DNA from: Saprospiraceae bacterium
GTDB taxonomy: Bacteria; Bacteroidota; Bacteroidia; Chitinophagales; Saprospiraceae
DNA length: 64,000 nt
NCBI GenBank assembly: GCA_028285545.1
Contig: JANQPA010000034.1
Location: 1-64,000 of the forward strand
Reading direction: 5' to 3'
Within the stretch, counting starts at the first letter, position 1; each line of letters begins with the position of its first letter. The translations under genes were made by a program, and so were the position numbers. Below are positions 36,243 to 44,930 of the stretch, piece by piece. Under the pieces are notes generated by a model. That model was not told where the DNA came from, searched no databases, and saw only the letters and a list, made by a program, of their open reading frames with translations.

Positions 36243-38033
36243 TCAACTGCCTAAATCTGCATCCTCAATACTTTGTTTTTCGTATAAATCAGCATAATAT
36301 CCTTTTTGATTGAGGAGCTCATGATGTGTTCCTTGTTGAACAATATGCCCATCTTCTACAACAATTATTTTATCAAATTCTAATAAGGAATAGATGCGAT
36401 GGGTAATGATAATGGCCGTTTTATCGGATAAGGCCTCTTCAAAATAGCCTAATATTTGTTTTTCCGTTTTGGTGTCGACGGCGGAAAGGCAATCATCAAG
36501 GATGACGATATCCGGTTTTTTGATAAGTGCCCGAGCAATGGATACTCTTTGTTTTTGACCTCCGGAAAGAGTAATTCCACGTTCTCCTACCAGCGTTTGG
36601 AAACCCTCAGACAGTTCCATAATATCATCGTATACAGAAGCGTAGCGAGCGAATTTTTCGACTTCTTCCCTTTTAGCATCTCGTTTTCCAAAGGCGATGT
36701 TATTATAAATGCTGTCTGAAAAGAGGAAGATGTCTTGCGGGACATAACCAATTCGTTTTCTCAAATTAGTGAGATCATGTTGTCTGATATCCTTTCCATC
36801 CATAAGGATTTGGCCTTCACTTACATCGTACATCCTGACCAACAGGTCGGCGATGGTGGTTTTCCCTGATCCTGTTTTACCAATAATGGCCATTTTTTGC
36901 CCAGGCAGTAACTCAACGTTGACATTTTTGAGTGCCTCAATGCCCGTATCCGGATAGGTGAATGAAACATCTTTAAACTGGATATGACCTTTAAAGGCTT
37001 GATTGGAAGTGACCGTATTTTCTAATAAAGGTTTGGTGTCTAAAAATTCATTGATACGTTTTTGAGAAGCGGCTGCCTGCTGAACAATGGAAGCGATCCA
37101 TCCTATAGCGGTGACAGGCCAGGTAAGCATATTCACATAAATCACAAATTCGGCGATATTCCCTGGAGTAATTGTTCCTTTGACTACCTGAAGCCCACCG
37201 ATGTAAACGGTAAGTAAGGTACTAATACCAATTAGTAGCACCATTAAGGGAAAAAAGAAAGCATTCACCTGGATGAGGCTAAGTGATTTTTGTTTATAAT
37301 CTTCACTTTGTGAAGAAAAGTGCCGAACCATAGCCCATTCTTGCACATAGGCTTTAACTACACGTATTCCTGAATAAACTTCTTGAGCTGTGCTATTAAG
37401 TGTGGATAATTGCTGTTGAATAATGGTACTTCTCTTGTTGATCAGGTTACTAACGTAGTATATTGAAGCTGATAAAATAGGAAGTGGAGCCAGACAGTAA
37501 AGCGTAAGTTCTACACTTACGCTAAGCATAGAATAAATCACCATTATGGTTAATGATACCAGATTGATTCCGTACAATACAGCAGGGCCTAAATACATTC
37601 TTACCTTAGTTACATCTTCTGTTATTCTGGCCATTAAATCACCTGTATTGTTCTTTTTATAAAATGCTATATCCAAAGATTCATAATGTTGGAAAATTTC
37701 TTTTCGCATATCATACTCAATCAGACGAGACATTACGATGATCGTTTGGCGCATGAAATACATAAATACTCCCATTATTAAGGCAAGAAGGAGAACTAAT
37801 CCGCCAAAGAACAAAAGATTAAGGCTGATGATTCTGATAAAATCGGCTTGTAAGGCGAAGCCATTCATCCGCTGATAGGTACCAAGATTGTCAATCACTA
37901 AATCCAGAGCTTCACGAATCATTTGGGGTTGTAAGACTCTAAAATAATTTGAGAGGGAAACGAAAATGATACCCAATAGAAAATGCCAGCGATATTTTAC
38001 AAAGTATTTATTTAGAACGGCTAGTTGCTTCAC
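36243..38033 (-). CDS. MsbA-like ABC exporter (fused permease and ATPase)
   Basis: The 596-residue half-transporter has six membrane helices in residues 15-310. Its ATPase domain contains Walker A GKTGSGKTT near 375-383, signature LSGGQKQRVS near 485, Walker B DIVILDDCLSAVD near 510-520 and an H-loop ITHR near 540. It should work as a homodimer that exports a hydrophobic substrate; lipid or drug export cannot be distinguished. The start MKQLAVLNKYFVKYRWHFL fits the family. It lies alone on the minus strand, upstream of the DUF3276 gene by 127 bases. Confidence 0.92.
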   Translation of the reverse strand: MKQLAVLNKYFVKYRWHFLLGIIFVSLSNYFRVLQPQMIREALDLVIDNLGTYQRMNGFALQADFIRIISLNLLFFGGLVLLLALIMGVFMYFMRQTIIVMSRLIEYDMRKEIFQHYESLDIAFYKKNNTGDLMARITEDVTKVRMYLGPAVLYGINLVSLTIMVIYSMLSVSVELTLYCLAPLPILSASIYYVSNLINKRSTIIQQQLSTLNSTAQEVYSGIRVVKAYVQEWAMVRHFSSQSEDYKQKSLSLIQVNAFFFPLMVLLIGISTLLTVYIGGLQVVKGTITPGNIAEFVIYVNMLTWPVTAIGWIASIVQQAAASQKRINEFLDTKPLLENTVTSNQAFKGHIQFKDVSFTYPDTGIEALKNVNVELLPGQKMAIIGKTGSGKTTIADLLVRMYDVSEGQILMDGKDIRQHDLTNLRKRIGYVPQDIFLFSDSIYNNIAFGKRDAKREEVEKFARYASVYDDIMELSEGFQTLVGERGITLSGGQKQRVSIARALIKKPDIVILDDCLSAVDTKTEKQILGYFEEALSDKTAIIITHRIYSLLEFDKIIVVEDGHIVQQGTHHELLNQKGYYADLYEKQSIEDADLGS

Positions 38034-38534
38034 AGGTTTTATCAGTTCTTTTTGATTTCGAAAGCACTCCTTTAGTCAGAAGGTTTCAAAAAAAATTTAT
38101 AAGCATAAGTCTACTATCAAATTTTTGGAAGAGATAATAAACTCATTTAAGGAAAGCCTTATTCATCAATGGTTTTTAATCCAAAAATTTAGAATGATTT
38201 AGTTATTAGTAACTTTGTAAAGTTACTCATTCAATAATAACCAATTCGCACCAATTTAGTTGAATCTGGCAAAAAGAAGAGGTATTTTATCAAAAAACAT
38301 GCTATAATAGCAAAGATCATTGGATGGCATAAAGCAAAATATTATTTTGTGTCCAAATAGTGAATGTAATAAGAAACAGCCTTAACCAAATAATGAGTAA
38401 TGAGTACTGGGTAGTGGGTAGTGAGTAAATTGGTTTCAAATTCTCACTACCCAATACCCACTACCCAGTACTCAATAATCATTACCAAGAAAAAAAGGAA
38501 ACCAAATTATAAACCAAATTTTAATTTTACGGGG
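38034..38534. other. Intergenic region containing a long heptamer hairpin
   Basis: About 500 bases between two divergent genes. No gene is seen in 38034-38390. The right part holds the heptamer inverted repeat at 38391-38484. A longer frame into the fbp gene from 38421 only reads through that repeat. Confidence 0.5.
38391..38484. repeat. Heptamer inverted repeat upstream of fbp
   Basis: Left units TAATGAG, TAATGAG, TACTGGG, TAGTGGG and TAGTGAG face right units CTCACTA, CCCAATA, CCCACTA, CCCAGTA and CTCAATA, then ATCATTA. The hairpin ends 50 bases before the fbp start codon, so it may lie in the 5' leader. Confidence 0.85.
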
Positions 38535-39554
38535 ATGAATAACAGGATTGTAACCCTTGATGAATTTATTATTCGCAGGCAGAAAGATTTTCCATTCGCT
38601 TCAGGAGAATTGACAGGCCTTTTAAGAGATATAGGTGTAGCAGCTAAGATTGTCAACAGGGAGGTCAATAAGGCTGGATTGGTCAACATTTTAGGCAAGG
38701 CCGCTTCCCAAGATGGAAATGCCTCAGGAGATCAGGTCCAGAAACTCGACCTTTATGCCAATGATAAATTGATCGATTGCTTAAAAAATAGTGGTGAATG
38801 CTGTGGAGTTGCCTCTGAGGAGAATGAAGATTTTATCCCTATCCCTGGAGTAGGAAATAAAACCTCAAAGTACGTAGTTGTATTTGATCCATTGGATGGT
38901 TCTTCCAATATTGATGTGAATGTATCCGTAGGAACGATTTTTGGGATATACCGAAGGACCAGCGATTCTAAAGGCCCTTGCAAACTAGAGGACTTTCTTC
39001 AAAAAGGGGCAGATTTGGTCGCTGCCGGTTATGTACTTTATGGAACTTCAACCTTATTGGTCTATACGACAGGCCGCGGAGTAAATGGTTTTACATTAGA
39101 TCCTTCCATCGGGGAATTTTGCCTTTCCCATAAAGATATCCAGATCCCTAAAAGCGGTAATTATTATTCTGTAAACCAGGGCTACTATTTAAAATTTGAT
39201 GTGGAAATGAGGCGATACATAGATCAGTGTTCTGATATGAACCTCAGGTTAAGATATATTGGCTCAATGGTAGCTGATGTACATAGAATTTTGTTTCAGG
39301 GAGGGATTTTTGTTTATCCAAATACCCGAAAATATCCTCAAGGAAAACTAAGGCTGGTTTATGAGTGCAATCCCCTTTCTTTTATTGTTGAACAGGCAGG
39401 TGGCAAGGCTATGACGGTTCAGCTTAAGCGAATTTTGGATCTTGAGGTGAAGCATTTACATCAGCGGGCTACCATTGCTATAGGTTCTCCTGAAATGGTA
39501 GATGAAATGAAAGCATTCGTGGAACGTTATAGCGCGACCCCTACTTTTGACTAA
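38535..39554 (+). CDS. fbp: Class I fructose-1,6-bisphosphatase
   Basis: The enzyme hydrolyses fructose-1,6-bisphosphate to fructose-6-phosphate in gluconeogenesis. The 339-residue product has the metal-binding series EENED near residue 97 and DPLDGSSNID near 122-131. A substrate-binding RYIGSMVADVHRIL motif is near 240, and the C-terminal EQAGGKA is also present. Length is normal. The ATG at 38535 gives MNNRIVTLDEF, the conserved start; 38 additional upstream in-frame residues encode repeat sequence and are rejected. Confidence 0.96.
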   Translation: MNNRIVTLDEFIIRRQKDFPFASGELTGLLRDIGVAAKIVNREVNKAGLVNILGKAASQDGNASGDQVQKLDLYANDKLIDCLKNSGECCGVASEENEDFIPIPGVGNKTSKYVVVFDPLDGSSNIDVNVSVGTIFGIYRRTSDSKGPCKLEDFLQKGADLVAAGYVLYGTSTLLVYTTGRGVNGFTLDPSIGEFCLSHKDIQIPKSGNYYSVNQGYYLKFDVEMRRYIDQCSDMNLRLRYIGSMVADVHRILFQGGIFVYPNTRKYPQGKLRLVYECNPLSFIVEQAGGKAMTVQLKRILDLEVKHLHQRATIAIGSPEMVDEMKAFVERYSATPTFD

Positions 39555-39563
39555 AAAGAGGAG

Positions 39564-39839
39564 TTATTCATTTAACCAGGCTAATTCTCCACCAATAATA
39601 ACAAATATTCCAAAGGCAAGTAAAGGTGCTAAAATGGAAACGGTCATTGTGGTAAAGTACCATCTGGGTACTTTAGAGGGTTCTATTAATTCCACTATGA
39701 TAGAAATAATTAGGATCAACAAGCACATTGATCCGAAGATCAAACTCAGGATGGTGGCCAGGTAATCATTAAAAAGCCAAATGAGAAAATAAATGATTAC
39801 TTGTGCCAGTAAAACTTCCAGCCAGCGCGATTTATTCAT
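39564..39839 (-). CDS. Small membrane protein
   Basis: This 91-residue product is almost entirely hydrophobic, with about three membrane helices (VLLAQVIIYFLIWLF, TILSLIFGSMCLLILIISIIV, TVSILAPLLAFGIFVIIGG) and a VELIEPSKVPRWYF link. I do not recognise a named family. It is convergent with fbp (9 bases apart) and is followed upstream by a lipoprotein gene on the same strand, 11 bases away, so these two are probably cotranscribed. Confidence 0.75.
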   Translation of the reverse strand: MNKSRWLEVLLAQVIIYFLIWLFNDYLATILSLIFGSMCLLILIISIIVELIEPSKVPRWYFTTMTVSILAPLLAFGIFVIIGGELAWLNE

Positions 39840-39850
39840 TATTGGACGGG

Positions 39851-40243
39851 TTATTCTTCTTGTAAAGCTTTCGACATAGTAAAACGAAAAGCATAGCCTC
39901 TTAGTTCAGTAGCTAAGACTAAAACGGAATCACTTAATTCACGAATTTCATAATTGACTTCAAATTGGCTTTCTGTTTGTCGAATTTCGTTATCCTGGAT
40001 TTCATATGAAGCACTTTCTGTAGCACCACCAATATTTGTATTCATCTTGCCATCCAGGAAAAATTCAAAATAAAGGTCAACTAGCGACTCAGTTGGCCTC
40101 CCATTTCGGGTAGCATCTCTTAACTCCCAGCGTCCTAATATTTCGGTAGGTTTGGTATCAGGAGCCTCTTCTGGGCCACAAGCTTGAAAGAATGAAAAAA
40201 ACGTTAATAAAAATATGATAGTAAGGTGATTAGTCCACTTCAT
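39851..40243 (-). CDS. Putative lipoprotein, lipocalin-like
   Basis: The 130-residue product has a lipoprotein signal ending FFQAC near residue 22. A beta-rich domain follows, beginning ILGRWELRDATRNGR and continuing YFEFFLDGKMNTNIGG, SASYEIQDNEI and YEIRELSDSVLVLATEL. That is the usual pattern of Bacteroidota lipocalin-like domains. Function unknown. Probably cotranscribed with the small membrane protein downstream. Confidence 0.7.
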   Translation of the reverse strand: MKWTNHLTIIFLLTFFSFFQACGPEEAPDTKPTEILGRWELRDATRNGRPTESLVDLYFEFFLDGKMNTNIGGATESASYEIQDNEIRQTESQFEVNYEIRELSDSVLVLATELRGYAFRFTMSKALQEE

Positions 40244-40501
40244 AATGTTAGCTTACTTTTTAAAACCTATTTTATAACAATCTAATTTACACACTGCACC
40301 CCACAGAAATATTAATTTGCTCATAAATGTACCAATATTTAAAAAAAGAGGGTAATATTTTTCTAAAGTGCATCACATGAGAATAAAGCGAGCATTTAAA
40401 TAATTAAAAAAGAGGTCTATTTTATTTTAATGATCAAAAATTAAATAAAGAGCTGCTTCTGTTATTTAAGACGCTCTATTTGTTTTAATAGTCACAGTCT
40501 T

Positions 40502-41491
40502 TCATTGGTTCGGATCTTCCTGAAAAAATATTTTCCTTTTTGCTGCTGCTCTGCTCAGTCGGTCGTTTATGGCTCGGCCCAGATGTTCATCAGGAACCCA
40601 TTCTGTCAAAATAACATCCAGGGATTGCTGATCAAGCCAACGCATTCCGGAGAATAAGTTTTGGGCAGCCTCCTTAAAATCTCCCGAAGGGGATAATGTT
40701 ATTCTGGCCGCAGCCGGAATTTCTTTATAGTCATTTCTAAAGCTAATTATTCCTATTTTTTTTTGGTCCTGCAATTGAGACAGTTGTAGAATATTGCCAA
40801 TTAATATTGGAGTCTTTGGGGCATAATGACTCTCTAATCTTCCTGGAGAATTGGGATTAGATGTAGAGTGAGTTTGTACAATGACATTTCCCCCGATGAG
40901 TTCGATCTCCTCCACAGCGATACCTCCTTTTCTATATACGATAAGATCATTTTCCTCAAAACCTACAATGGTACTTTCCAGTCCAACCTGACAGGGGCCT
41001 CCATTAAGGATGTAAGGAATATCCTCTCCCAGTTGTTGTTCTACATGCGAAGCAGTAGTGGGGCTAATATACCCGAAGGGATTGGCACTTGGGGCAGCAA
41101 GGGGAAAGGGAAGTTTTTTTAGCAATTTTTGGCACAAAGGATGACTTGGGATTCGAATAGCTACAAGGGGGGACCCCGCCGTTAGAAGGTCAGAGATTTT
41201 GTTGTTTTTTTCTAATAAAAGAGTAAGGGGACCAGGCATCAATTCCCGGGCAAGTAATTGTGCTTTAGCAGGGAAGTGTTTAGTATAATCCTCAATTTGA
41301 TCAATACCAGCTAAATGGACAATTAGAGGGTCAAAAAATGGGCGCTTTTTTACTTCAAAAATATTAATTACTGCATCTTTATTTAAAGCATTGGCGGCTA
41401 AGCCATATACTGTTTCTGTGGGTATGGCTACCAGAGATCCTTTTTTTAGCAGATCCGCAGCTTTATTAACATCTGTTCCAATTTCTGCCAT
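40502..41491 (-). CDS. L-threonylcarbamoyladenylate synthase (TsaC/Sua5 type)
   Basis: The enzyme makes threonylcarbamoyl-AMP from threonine, bicarbonate and ATP for the t6A37 tRNA modification. The 329-residue product has the YrdC core (about 8-200) with PTETVYGLAANAL near 21-33, KRPFFDPLIVHL near 47-58, PSANPFGYISPTTA near 135-148 and GGPCQVGLESTIVGF near 163-177. A C-terminal Sua5 domain follows, so it is the long Sua5-type. The upstream coiled-coil gene ends 4 bases before its start, suggesting one transcript. Confidence 0.95.
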   Translation of the reverse strand: MAEIGTDVNKAADLLKKGSLVAIPTETVYGLAANALNKDAVINIFEVKKRPFFDPLIVHLAGIDQIEDYTKHFPAKAQLLARELMPGPLTLLLEKNNKISDLLTAGSPLVAIRIPSHPLCQKLLKKLPFPLAAPSANPFGYISPTTASHVEQQLGEDIPYILNGGPCQVGLESTIVGFEENDLIVYRKGGIAVEEIELIGGNVIVQTHSTSNPNSPGRLESHYAPKTPILIGNILQLSQLQDQKKIGIISFRNDYKEIPAAARITLSPSGDFKEAAQNLFSGMRWLDQQSLDVILTEWVPDEHLGRAINDRLSRAAAKRKIFFQEDPNQ

Positions 41492-41495
41492 TGAA

Positions 41496-42449
41496 TTAAC
41501 TAAGTTTCTGTTGAATCAATTCTTCTTTTTTAGATTCTAAGTCCTCTGAACTTTGCTCACCTTTTTTTACTTCATTTTGAAGCACATCCATGGTTGATTC
41601 AATAATTTTAATGATCCTGGAAATCTCTTTGTAAAGCTGATTGATTCGATCTTTGAAGCGCCAGTCTGCGATGTAACTATCAAAGAAATAGGAAGAAAAC
41701 CGCTCAAAATCCTTGATTTTTATGCCCAAAAACATTTCCGGGTTAGGGTATACATCTCCCAACTGTTCAATGAATAACTTTAGTTGCTTAGATGCTGAAG
41801 GTAATTTTTGCCGAGCTTTTTCCAGCCTGCCAATTTGAGAGAAATATTCGACAGGATTCCATCCAGGAGGAACAAACCCATGGTTGGGAGCGTATTCTGG
41901 CCTGAAATCATTTTTAAGGTACTGTTCAATAAGCCAGAAGGTTTGTAAACATTTCTTTCCCTGAGAGAAGGCTTCTAAAATTTCTTTATTCTTTAGGTGG
42001 ACCTCTAAAATTTGTTCATCAATTTTTCTGAGCTCTTGCCCCAATCTTGAATTGGTTTGCACCAATTCGGATTCATACTTTTTAATTTCCTTTTTGAAAC
42101 TGGCTTCAATTTGAGGCTTTTTTATCAGTTTGTCTATTAATATATTACGCTCAAACTCCAGTAATTCTATTTCTTTGACAGCCTGGTTATATCGCAAAAC
42201 TGCATCTAAGTATTCCTGCTTTTCTTTTTCTATCTGCTTTTCCCGTTCTTCCCTCATTTTTTTTAGAAAACCTTTAAGTCGAGTGCCCTCTAAAGCCTCT
42301 ACATCCCGATATTCTTTATCCACTGTTTGGGCCAAATGCTCTAGTAGTTTATTGGAGCGATAAATTTCCTCATTCAGAAATTTTACTCTTTTCTGAGCCT
42401 GATCCATACTGCGTTTGGTTTCCAAAATTTGTTTCAATTCCTCATGCAT
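41496..42449 (-). CDS. Coiled-coil protein of unknown function
   Basis: The 317-residue protein is rich in Glu, Lys and Leu. It is predicted to be mostly helical, with long coiled-coil stretches at about 5-170 and 265-317 interrupted by a globular-looking middle (EYAPNHGFVPPGWNPVEYF). There is no signal peptide or membrane segment. It lies 4 bases upstream of the TsaC/Sua5 gene, but nothing in its sequence ties it to tRNA modification. Confidence 0.7.
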   Translation of the reverse strand: MHEELKQILETKRSMDQAQKRVKFLNEEIYRSNKLLEHLAQTVDKEYRDVEALEGTRLKGFLKKMREEREKQIEKEKQEYLDAVLRYNQAVKEIELLEFERNILIDKLIKKPQIEASFKKEIKKYESELVQTNSRLGQELRKIDEQILEVHLKNKEILEAFSQGKKCLQTFWLIEQYLKNDFRPEYAPNHGFVPPGWNPVEYFSQIGRLEKARQKLPSASKQLKLFIEQLGDVYPNPEMFLGIKIKDFERFSSYFFDSYIADWRFKDRINQLYKEISRIIKIIESTMDVLQNEVKKGEQSSEDLESKKEELIQQKLS

Positions 42450-42471
42450 AAGCGCTTTGTTTGGTAGAATT

Positions 42472-42510
42472 TAGAAGTAGAAGGAAAAAGGTAAAAAGTA
42501 GAAAGACTAG
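42472..42510. repeat. Heptamer array
   Basis: Units close to GTAGAAG, GGAAAAA, GGTAAAA, AGTAGAA and AGACTAG lie upstream of the coiled-coil gene. They share words with the arrays at 1.68 and 26.86 kb. Confidence 0.6.
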
Positions 42511-42581
42511 TCGTTAATCTCATTAAGAGTGATTTTTTATTTTCCTACTACTTTTAAGCCATAATGCCATCACTAAACAGG

Positions 42582-42809
42582 TTAAACTATATCATTTTTA
42601 TAATCATAGGGTGGGGGATCTTCTTCTAGAGGTTTTTCAAGGATAATTTCATAATACCTATGGGTCATCTGTCCACTTTTCATTGGAGCAAACAATTGCA
42701 CGAGCCGCCAACCTTGGTCCGCATGATCTTTAATAATTTGTCGATAATCTAGTGTAGGTTTTCCGGTCCAGAAATTTATATCAACTCGGATGAATTTATA
42801 TTGAAACAT
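42582..42809 (-). CDS. DUF4177 protein
   Basis: The 75-residue product fits DUF4177: FQYKFIRVDI at the start, then DHADQGWRLVQLFAP and HRYYEIILEKP. These small beta-alpha proteins are widespread; their role is unknown. It stands between the antitoxin-like small gene and the coiled-coil gene on the same strand. Confidence 0.8.
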   Translation of the reverse strand: MFQYKFIRVDINFWTGKPTLDYRQIIKDHADQGWRLVQLFAPMKSGQMTHRYYEIILEKPLEEDPPPYDYKNDIV

Positions 42810-42873
42810 GAATTATTAATTTATTTTGGGTTAGGGCATACAAAAATACCAAATTCAGCAGACCCAGGCCTAT

Positions 42874-43086
42874 TCAATTTCCGAACACCTCATCAATATC
42901 ATTTTGAATATTGTCAAGGTCTTTATCTAATGATTTTTTGGATGAGATGGTTTGAGGGAAAAACACATCTGTTTCCATTTTTGGATCATAAAGATCAATC
43001 AGTTTGTTAATGGTTTCTAATAACTGGTAATCTTCGATTTCCAATATTTTATTGACCAACTGTAATTTGTATTGTTGAATTTTCAT
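42874..43086 (-). CDS. Small antitoxin-like protein
   Basis: The 70-residue product starts with KLQLVNKILEIEDYQLLETINKLID, a helical pattern common in orphan or antitoxin-associated small proteins of Bacteroidota. An acidic tail follows. No toxin-like gene is next to it. Its start codon abuts the stop codon of the LPP20-like gene with no gap, so it is probably translated from the same mRNA. Confidence 0.55.
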   Translation of the reverse strand: MKIQQYKLQLVNKILEIEDYQLLETINKLIDLYDPKMETDVFFPQTISSKKSLDKDLDNIQNDIDEVFGN

Positions 43087-44901
43087 TTATTTATCTAGAT
43101 TTAACGCAGCTTTTAGGTCATTGGTAATGGTTTCTGCAATGGCCTGATAGGCCTTCATGGTGGCTTGAGGATAGCTTCCTGCTCCTCCTTTTACATTTTC
43201 AAAAGAGTTGCTATAAACTTCCTTGCCGGCCTGCATATCTACAATAGAAATGGTGGCATCAATATAAGAAAAGAATAGACCTCCAAAATTTTTTCCCGCT
43301 TTTGCATTAGCTCTAATATTAACAACCAGGTCAGCTTCTGTGAATTGTTCAGTGAAGCTATATCCATTTTGGCTCAGCATACTTTTAATCTTAGGGCCCA
43401 GAATGGGAGTACTTAATGCTTTACCATATTGATCACTTTCAAGAGCATCTATTTGAATACTTGGACCAGAAACTTTTAACATAAACCTCACCTTTTCTTT
43501 GGGGATAGAGGGCAAAAGGCGTTTTAATCTTGGATCTTGTTCATCAAGGTTTAAATAGCTTGGAATATCGATGTAAGCTTCTACAAATTGTATTTGGTTG
43601 GAAGGGGAGAGGCCCTGAAAAGCCCCGCTAGCTCTTCCACTGTTATTTGTTCTTGATTTGCTTAGGATATTACCTTTTTGTGGATCCAGAAAAATCAAGG
43701 GAATTTGGGCTAAACTAGAAATGGATTTATCAGAACTAACCTGCACCACTGCTGGCGATTGATCTGCTTCAGTCACTTTTAGTTCCATTCTAGGGTTAAC
43801 GGCAGTAAGTCTGAAATTTTGTAGCTGGTCCATCTTTCTGATAATAAGAGGAACAAGGGCTTCCTCTGCGTTTTCTATAGCCTGAACGGATAATTTACCT
43901 TCAGCGCTGGCTAGTGTTTGTTCTTCCATTCTATTTTCAGCTATGGCAATAATCCTAATTATATCTCCTTCCAGCCAATAGGAACCTTTAATAACCAAAG
44001 GGATCTGATTATCCTGCTTACTTTTTGAATTCCGAATATTATATTTTCCAACATTGATCAATTGTTTTTCTAATTGAGCACCTATTTGCTGAGAAAATGG
44101 GCTTTCAAACCCCTTATTTTCAAAATAAAGAGATTGCAAATGAATGGCTTGATTTGTTGATCCTAATTGCAAGGAAAGCCCTGAGGCCAAAAAATAACAA
44201 ATGTCCTCTATTTTTAAATTGGAACTATTTTGAAGCTTTTCAATTCCTTGATTAATAGTAAAGGCATACTGATTAAATTCCTGACGATAGGGTAGAGCAG
44301 TTAGATCAATATTTAAGGCAAGGAGCACGGATTGAGCAGTTTCGACATTTCTGAGGAGTGTAAGGCCTTCATAATAGGCTTTTAAGGCTTGCTGAGAATT
44401 TCCACTCTGATTAAAGCGCTCAGCCTTTTGAATTTGCCCTTCGATATTAACTTTATTTTCTTGTATTAATCTTCTGTTATAGTCAATCACTTCTTTTTTC
44501 CTGGCGTAAGCAAAAGCATAAGCGGTTTTATTATTAACATCGTAATATTTTTCAATTTTCAAGCCACTTATGCTGGCTTTTGAAAATGAAGCTGTTTTCA
44601 GGCGATATACCTCGTTGGTTTGGGTATTTTTGTTTTCAATATTCAAAGAAGATAGACTTTGAAGATTGGTATAAATAGAATTGATCAATTCGGTTCTGGC
44701 TACTTCAACCTGTTTGTTCATGAATTCATCGCCTGCTTCGTTTTGGGTATTTTTTGCAACAGAAAATCCGGTAAGGAAGGTAGCATTAGGATACCTGGTA
44801 GTCCTTTGGGATTCTTGAATCCAATTAGGCTGACCTTTTACCTGGAGTGTAAGAGCGAAAAAAAACAAACAACAAAAGGCTTTAGTAAAGGAGTGTTGCA
44901 T
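43087..44901 (-). CDS. Secreted LPP20-domain protein
   Basis: The 604-residue product has a signal peptide (about 23 residues, ending VKGQ). An N-terminal LPP20-like domain follows (about 24-150: PNWIQES, YPNATFLTGFSVAKN, AYAFAYARKKEVIDY). A helical stretch (about 150-215) and a long beta-rich region (about 265-600) complete it, ending SYPQATMKAYQAIAETITNDL. Its pairing with a CsgG-like gene 29 bases upstream suggests an envelope complex; the substrate is unknown. Confidence 0.7.
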   Translation of the reverse strand: MQHSFTKAFCCLFFFALTLQVKGQPNWIQESQRTTRYPNATFLTGFSVAKNTQNEAGDEFMNKQVEVARTELINSIYTNLQSLSSLNIENKNTQTNEVYRLKTASFSKASISGLKIEKYYDVNNKTAYAFAYARKKEVIDYNRRLIQENKVNIEGQIQKAERFNQSGNSQQALKAYYEGLTLLRNVETAQSVLLALNIDLTALPYRQEFNQYAFTINQGIEKLQNSSNLKIEDICYFLASGLSLQLGSTNQAIHLQSLYFENKGFESPFSQQIGAQLEKQLINVGKYNIRNSKSKQDNQIPLVIKGSYWLEGDIIRIIAIAENRMEEQTLASAEGKLSVQAIENAEEALVPLIIRKMDQLQNFRLTAVNPRMELKVTEADQSPAVVQVSSDKSISSLAQIPLIFLDPQKGNILSKSRTNNSGRASGAFQGLSPSNQIQFVEAYIDIPSYLNLDEQDPRLKRLLPSIPKEKVRFMLKVSGPSIQIDALESDQYGKALSTPILGPKIKSMLSQNGYSFTEQFTEADLVVNIRANAKAGKNFGGLFFSYIDATISIVDMQAGKEVYSNSFENVKGGAGSYPQATMKAYQAIAETITNDLKAALNLDK

Positions 44902-44930
44902 AAGAAAAATTTAGTGTTTTGGGAATATTT

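Noticed and set aside
38421-38534. 38-residue N-terminal extension of fructose-1,6-bisphosphatase
   Set aside because: The codons are the heptamer inverted repeat; the conserved start is at 38535.
42874-43086. Type II toxin-antitoxin system
   Set aside because: Only an antitoxin-like helix pattern; no toxin-like gene adjoins it.
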